From Macropodus opercularis (Eukaryota > Chordata > Actinopteri > Anabantiformes > Osphronemidae), in the NCBI GenBank assembly GCA_030770545.1, contig CM061098.1, positions 17,760,001 to 17,824,000 of the forward strand: a stretch of 64,000 bases of DNA, in the 5' to 3' direction. Position 1 is the stretch's first letter. Each line of letters begins with the position of its first letter. Positions 57,676-64,000 of the stretch are shown here, piece after piece. The notes under the pieces are model-generated. The model made no database searches. It saw only the letters and a list, made by a program, of their open reading frames with translations, and had not been told where the DNA came from. Position numbers and translations under genes: made by a program.

Positions 57676-59254
57676 GAATCCCCCCGGCTCCCCGTGGTGT
57701 TCCTCAGGTTGAGGTCACCTTCGATATTGATGCCAATGGCATAGTCCATGTCTCTGCCAAGGACAAAGGCACAGGCCGCGAACAACAGAGTAGGTGCCAA
57801 AAATCTGTAGACATTAAGCCAAGATTTCTAATACATATTTGTGAATGTTATTCATACCTATCCTTTGTGGATCCTTCCAGGTAAGTGGTGTTGCTAAATG
57901 TCATGTTAACATTGTTTTACCACTCTTGCTGCTCCTCAGTTGTGATCCAGTCATCAGGAGGTCTCAGTAAAGATGACATCGAGAACATGATCAAAAATGC
58001 TGAGAAGTATGCAGAAGAAGACAGGAGGAGAAAGGTAAAGCCTGCAAACATGGACCCTTTTCTTTATTAACAATTACAATTCTAGTCTGGATGTTGCTGG
58101 ATGTTGTATTGTGGTGGGCAGTTTTGCTTTCTCAAAAGGGATACATAAACTATGAACCCCTCTTTGAAGATCTTTGTTTTAATTGGTCTATCAAGATGAA
58201 ATGAGAGTCTCTGGATTGGACAGGAAGAAAGGGGGGGGGGGGGGTGAGAAGAGGAAGCACAGACAACAAGATACGTAGTACAACCAACAGGGTATAGCTA
58301 ACATTACGTAAATAAGTTATAGTGATGAAATTGATTGTTAACAGTCCTGGTAGGTATGATGATAATGACAAGCAGCGACATCTACAGTAACCACAGCAGC
58401 AATAACAACAATAACCACACAACGACTATAAGTACAAGTGCAGCATTACCAACACCATGATAACCATGATTTGTGAAAAAAAAACAAAAAAAACAACAAC
58501 ACAAAAACCAATTAAAATAAGTAAATAAATACATAAGAGGAAGGTATATCATAACATAACACGTATGCACTTTGTTGCTCATATAGTTTGTTCCATTACC
58601 CCGAAACAGTGAAACAACATCATTCACCGCTTGTGGTGATACAAGCATTGGTGCACAGTGCCACTAGCAGAAACCAGGGTGATGGGGGAAGGTGATGAAT
58701 GAAAATCAATAACTTTTCTTGTATAGGATCGTGTGGAAGCTGTCAACATGGCCGAAGGTATAATCCATGACACAGAATCTAAGATGGAGGAGTTTAAGGA
58801 TCAGCTTCCAGCTGATGAGGTAAAACAAGATTTTGTTCATACTTAATGCTTTACTCTTGAACTATGTGATTATACTACTGGAGAAACAAACTGATGCTTG
58901 ACAAGAAAACGTATTGCTTCATATCCAACCACACAGTGCACCAAGCTGAAGGAGGAGATCTCAAAAGTACAAAATCTTCTGGCCAACAAAGACACTGAAA
59001 CAGGGGAGAACATCAAACAGGCGGCCACTAACCTGCAGCAGGCGTCTCTCAAACTCTTTGAAATGGCCTACAAGAAGGTATTTCCACAAATAATGTAGTA
59101 ATTGAAATGGGGTCTTCATAAGAACATATTTTATAAAGGAAATCAATCCAACTTTTAACTGACTCCTTACTTCCTGCAGATGGCAGCAGAGCGGGACAGC
59201 AGTGGCAGCAGCTCGAGCTCAACAGAGGGAGAGAAGAAAGAAGGCCAACAGTAG
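57676..59254 (+). pseudogene. Partial hspa9 duplicate (exons 12-16 only)
   Basis: The segment repeats the end of exon 12 (57676-57789) and exons 13-16 (57940-58034, 58727-58819, 58937-59077, 59180-59254), with splice sites and the stop retained. The 5' two thirds of the gene, including the presequence and ATPase domain, are absent; the copy starts at the LTR edge. Over 518 coding bases I count five differences from hspa9, all silent. Intron 12 has lost 17 nt, and intron 13 has about 0.6 kb of unrelated sequence. It cannot make mortalin; transcription from the LTR side would run the wrong way (the LTR is minus). Confidence 0.85.
58086..58704. other. Foreign segment in intron 13 of the hspa9 duplicate
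   Basis: It replaces about 90 nt of the parental intron and includes a run of 15 G near 58231 and A/C-rich DNA (CAGCAGCAATAACAACAATA). No ORF or terminal repeats were identified. It may be a mobile-element fragment or a gap-filled join. Confidence 0.5.
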
Positions 59255-62026
59255 ATTTTTTGCACTTGTTTGTTTAATGACAGTGGAGGACTGTCGGGCT
59301 TAGGGTTGAGGCGGGGGTGTCAGTCTTGAGCCAAATCTTAGTCATTCTCTACCATAATATTATTCTACTGTGTTTTGGCAGTACAATACTCTAGCAAATA
59401 CATAAATGTTGCTGTACGATCATCCATGATATCCTATCTGTAATTTAATTGTCTCAAAAACCTGTCTTGTATGTTTATTTTTTACAAAGTTGTTGATTTC
59501 CATTCTGAGGTAGTAAAAGTCTTTCTTTTGTCCAGAAATCATGTAGGTGTCATCTTAAGTTCATGTTCTTACATGTGAGACGGGTCAGCTTGTTTGTACT
59601 AGTTCCCTCTAATGAAAGCTTTTAAAAGGCAGTCCTGCTGTATAATAGAACATTGTACAGTACATCCCAGCAATTTTCCTCTTTTAATGGTGTATTTCAA
59701 ATGTCGACATTTAAGTTTCTGTTAGAGGAACTTACAAGTTGCAGTAAGTACATGATTTTCATCTACTCGCTCATCCGCTATGAGATCAGCCTAAATGTTA
59801 AAGACTTGTGCAGCAAAACGACATGAAGAAAACTTCCAGGACATGTCTAACAAATCTACGACTGCGTCACTATGGTAAAGTAGATACGTTTGCACAACAG
59901 TAGATGAGAAATTTGTTTACCTCCCGTTTGAGATGATGGAACTGCTAGACTTTTTAAAGGAAGGCAGGGGAATTTTCCCTCCAGGAGAAGTGGTGTCTCT
60001 ACTATAAACTGGGGTTGGGCATCTCATAGTGATCCAGCTTAAGGGGAGAACAGGGGTCGCCAGCAGGGGGCAGTGTAGTTAGGTTCAAAGTTGACTTGGT
60101 TTAGTTCTTAAACTGAAAATGTAATTCTATTACTGAAGGCGAAAGTGATGTTCAACACGTTCATTTTTGTAATAAAAGCCAAAATGTGTTACTTCTGTTG
60201 ATTGCTCAGTTTTCGGTAACATCTGACTCCTTGCATCAATTGTATATAACCGACCTAAACGTTGCTGAAAGTAAATCATAAATGGAAACTAGCTTTGCTT
60301 TACTCTTGGTATGAAGAAGGGCAGAGCAGTGACTCATCTGGTCAGTTCAAACTAAATGTTGGGGTCTTAAAGCTGTGTTAAACAAGAGGAAATGCTTCAA
60401 CAAAACTAACCATTAAAAAAGACATTGTCTTTAAGTGAACACCTTGTGTAATGCTGAAATAAAGATTTATAGACCACTTATACTACTTGTTATGTTATAC
60501 TCAACTCTACCAGTTTAAAACCGATTCAGACATTCTGACTAATTGGTATTTACTGATTACTGACTAACATCTTTAACCTATTTCTTTACTTAAAAGAGGT
60601 GAACTGCAAGAAGGCAAATATAAACTAAACTACAACTACTACTAACTAAAAAGCTATAACATAAATGAGCTCAGCTATCATCCTCCACACCTGCTAAATG
60701 ACTAATTGATCATTATAACTGTGATTGATGTGTGTGTGTGTGTGTGGTTGACAGCTTTAGTCTGCTGCTTTCCTCAGCTCTCCTGTGAGTTTGTTGGAAA
60801 AGCAGACAGTTCCAGGGCAAGGCAGCGTGGTGGTCAGCACTGTCGCCGCCCAGCAAGAAGGTGTGCAGTTAGGCTAATGGGAAACGCTAAATTGTGAGTG
60901 TGCGTGTGACTGGTTGTGGACCTGTCCAGGGTGAACCCGTTTCTCGCCCATACGGACAGCGACCCCTACGGGGAAGAAGCGGTAGAATGAGGTAGAATGA
61001 GCCCCAGGACAAACGATGACAGACAAATCGGTTTGGTGACAATTATATTTCATCACCGTTCTTTTCTTCTTGTTATTATCATTTTCTGCTTGCTTCTCTA
61101 GACTTCTTATAATTTGTATGGGTTCTTGGTCAACGCTCACACTAAACAAGATATTCTGCAGGGTTCTTAGACTAAAAATACTACAGAAACTCTATGACTG
61201 AAACTAAAGGAATTAGCATAGATTTTCAGGATTAAAGGACAGGGAGGAATTCAGTTTCAGTTCGCAAAAGAATTGAAGGGTGAAAAACTGCAATGTCATT
61301 AATCCTCTTATATACTTTTTGCAACTGATCACTTTCTCACAAGAACAGGAAAGAGGAAACCAGCTCTGTCAGTCCCGTCTTGTGGCTGGGTTGTCTGATT
61401 GGACCAATGGAGATTTATGTAAAAAGTAAACCAGTTGTAGTAACTCGTCAATCAGTAAACATTAGATAACACTTGGAATGAAAACAGTCAACACAGCACA
61501 GCCACACAAACACTATCTCACAATACCTAACTTCTGAAGCGTAGTTTCCAACATTCCTCGCTTTTTGACATCACGCGACAAAAGAGATTACTGTCAACAT
61601 ATTTTCTATTCAGTACAGACATTTAGATTAATTTCTGTTCCTTCCTGTCTGTCTTAGACCTGCTCTGTTCAAGATGTTCTTTGGTGACATACTGTAGTAA
61701 TGCTGCTTCTAAGCGTTTAGCCAGGAAAAAGTTCATCTCCCTGTTACTCCCCTCGTCTAGGAGGAATGAGATGCAACATATTGTTCTCTTCCCACTATAT
61801 TAACCCCGAGCAACACCAGCACAACCAACTGGTAGCAATTTATTTCCTTCAGAGATGAGCAGTGACCAAAACAACAAACAAAAGCTCTAACAAAAGTTCA
61901 CCTTCCCGAGCCATAAACGAAACAAATGAAAGAAAAGACAGGAGCACAATGTACAGTATGCTCAAACCCAAAGCAGGAGAAAAATGTGAATGAAATGAAA
62001 GAGCTTCTCAACACGTGGCTACCTAG

Positions 62027-62571
62027 TGCTCAGTAGATTTACAAAGACTACAGACAACTTTGGACACACTCATCAGCGTCTGATGCACAAAACCTGCCTC
62101 TGGACTGAAAGTCAAAATACAACAGGGAAAATTCTATATGGCCAAGAGATGCCTCCACATGCTATAGAGACATAAATAAAATAAAATGACTAAAAATCTT
62201 TGAATTGACTAAATGGTAAACATGCTCCACCTATGTTGTAAAAAACAATATTGAAGAAGCACCAGCAACTATATACTATCAATACTGCAAATTCAAACAT
62301 ATTTGCCACATCAAGTCTACATAAAATAACATTAATATTTTTAGAGAAACTCAATTACGAGCTTTTGACATATGTGAGATCCAAAACCACCACCTACTGC
62401 TCAGATGCAGTTCTCACAGACAGACAGCAGGTGTCTTGTTCTGACTGTATCAAATGCTTGGAGCAGTGTGTTGTCTTCAGCCCAGTTGTGGGTCAGTGCT
62501 TCATAAAGCTTTGGTTTCTCCATCACTAGATGGGAACAGCACAGGTGGAGAGAGACCAGGCTGCTGTCGTC
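62027..62571. other. Block present only in the duplicate copy
   Basis: The sequence lies between two blocks that match the parent. ORFs on both strands here (62251-62529, 62401-62607) have no recognisable similarity. It could be ancestral sequence lost from the parent copy or an insertion in this one. Confidence 0.45.
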
Positions 62572-62645
62572 TGCTGTATGTGCACAAGTCCAGTCAGGCA
62601 GAAGCAATTAGTACGTCAAGATATATTGTAACACAATGCTAATTC

Positions 62646-63940
62646 TAATAATGAATACTAATTATTATGACACACAGTCGGAATGTTTAATTCTGCCTAA
62701 CACCAGGACAGAGCATCAGTTATCCTGCTCTGTTTTATAACAAAATTATATTAAAATTATATTAACGCCTCAGCCAGAAATCAACAGCCGTCTAAGATGA
62801 CCTCAACTTTGGCAGAAACAAGCCAGACTTGGTCCTGCCCAACTTGTTAAATAAAGCAGGAAACAACAGCTTTTCCAAACTTTTCAAACTCTGCAGGTTC
62901 GAGTGAGTAAAGCAGCACATGAATAACCAAAGTGTTTTTAAGTGAGCCAACCAAGTTCCACTGAGTCACCGCGCTCACTGGGTTCTCACTAAGATAATTG
63001 TATTCATTAGGCCTTGGGAAGTGTCTGGGCATTTCTCAATCTAAATGGCATAACTCTATACTGGAGGAACAGACACCGAGACTACAGGGAAACAAAAAGA
63101 CACCTTCCACATTAACATGGCACATTTCGCAAGATTTCCTTGTGATCCAGGGTCTGGATTAGTGAGTTTACAGTCAATTACATCACAGGCCCGATGTAGC
63201 CTCTCTAAGAAAACAATACTGCAGTTGAAATTCAAAGACTACACGTAAACAAGAGGAAATGTCAACCTGATATGAGGAGAAAGGTGGACATGAATTGTTG
63301 CAGATTAGAGGGACTTGAGGACAGGAGCTGTGACAGGAGGACAATAAACAACCTGACGAGGTGGTCATGGAAAAAAGGTCCTTATATACTGTACATGGCT
63401 GAGTCACGGGTGAACAGGTGGAAGGGATTGTCTTGATATGGAGGGAGCAGAGGAACATCGGGAAGTAGACATGAATGAGGACTTCATTCAGTCCTCATGG
63501 ATGGAGAAATTAAAACAAAGGAAATGAATCAGAACAAAACAAAAAGAAAACAGGCCGAGATCATGGCAGTAGAAGCTGCTACAACTCTCGCCTACATTTC
63601 CCTTTAATTCTTTAAGGGCAGGTTGTCAAGTCAAAACGTCAGTTATTGCTACAAAAAATATTCCCATGTATGTTGTGTGGTGGAAGTAACAGAAATATCC
63701 AAAAATATCCGACCTGCTCACAAGGCCCAAACGTAATTTCCCATCTCCTAGAATAAAGATGTCTTTCCATCAACAAATACAGTCATATGGCACAGAAATT
63801 CTTACTGCTGCACATGTTACATTATAAAAAGCTATGTTATCAGAATATGTATCATATAATTATTTTTTCTCACAACAGTTGTTATATGGGATAGAAGACA
63901 GAGATGGGAGACAGCAATATCCTGTTAGGCTCCAGGTATC
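62646..63940. other. Intergenic sequence, right edge
   Basis: No gene, RNA or element is recognised on either strand. The short ORFs have no similarity or splice context. Confidence 0.5.
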
Positions 63941-63943
63941 ACT

Positions 63944-64000
63944 CATGTTGTGATGTATCATCTGTCTGCGGCTGTTTTATCCAACCCTTGTGTGGTTTGA
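63944..64000. repeat. TTAA-type MITE copy cut by the window end
   Basis: GTTGTGATGTATCATCTGTC, GCGGCTGTTTTATCCAACCC and TTGTGTGGTTTGA match the right half of the copy at 590-878 (about 768-826). The remainder is beyond the window. Confidence 0.6.

Larger units (their letters stand above)
57676..62645 (+). repeat. Segmental duplication of hspa9 3' part and downstream DNA
   Basis: 57676-62026 corresponds to 29807-33645, in direct orientation, with scattered substitutions and small indels across 3'UTR, TG run and repeats. After a break, 62572-62638 again matches 33722-33790 (CAGTCAGGCAGAAGCAATTA, ATATATTGTAACACAATGCT). Between these blocks the parent has about 75 nt and the copy about 545 nt. 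Confidence 0.85.

Overview
The window is nuclear DNA from a ray-finned fish, most likely a percomorph-type teleost. The basis is spliced vertebrate genes with fish-like protein sequences, fish-type interspersed repeats (L2, Tc1, hAT, gypsy and ERV relics) and a SLAM-type receptor pair. There are no bacterial operons, CRISPR arrays or prokaryotic mobile elements. I rebuilt the gene models by hand from splice sites and reading phase.

Layout, left to right. 1-5.6 kb: rnf103 (minus; five coding exons; the RING-encoding 3' end lies beyond the left edge). 5.6-10.5 kb: intergenic, with one degenerate repeat. 10.5-20.8 kb: abhd18 (minus; 13 coding exons, 445 codons), including an AT-AC U12-type intron next to a 28-nt exon. 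21.2 kb: palindromic TTAA-flanked MITE. 22.1-24.7 kb: igbp1 (minus; 3 exons, 359 codons). 25.9-30.9 kb: hspa9 / mortalin (plus; 16 exons, 678 codons), head to head with igbp1. 33.8-36.1 kb: repeats. 36.5-43.6 kb: a SLAM-like Ig receptor (plus) whose first intron holds a LINE, a hAT MITE and tRNA-like sequences. 45.5-46.9 kb: a second SLAM-like receptor (minus), convergent with the first and almost identical in both Ig exons. 48.8-57.7 kb: a defective endogenous retrovirus (minus) with an L2 LINE and a solo LTR nested in it. 57.7-62.6 kb: a direct duplicate of the 3' part of hspa9 and its downstream flank, starting exactly at the outer edge of the retroviral LTR. 62.6-64 kb: no gene; a MITE copy runs off the right edge.

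The genes are unrelated housekeeping functions (ER ubiquitin ligase, alpha/beta-hydrolase-fold protein, PP2A regulator, mitochondrial Hsp70) next to a fast-evolving immune-receptor pair. I see no new multi-gene system. The points most worth a second look are the SLAM-like pair (shared ectodomain exons, different signal and membrane exons, tail lost in one copy), the AT-AC intron of abhd18, and the hspa9 fragment, whose coding differences from the parent are all silent.
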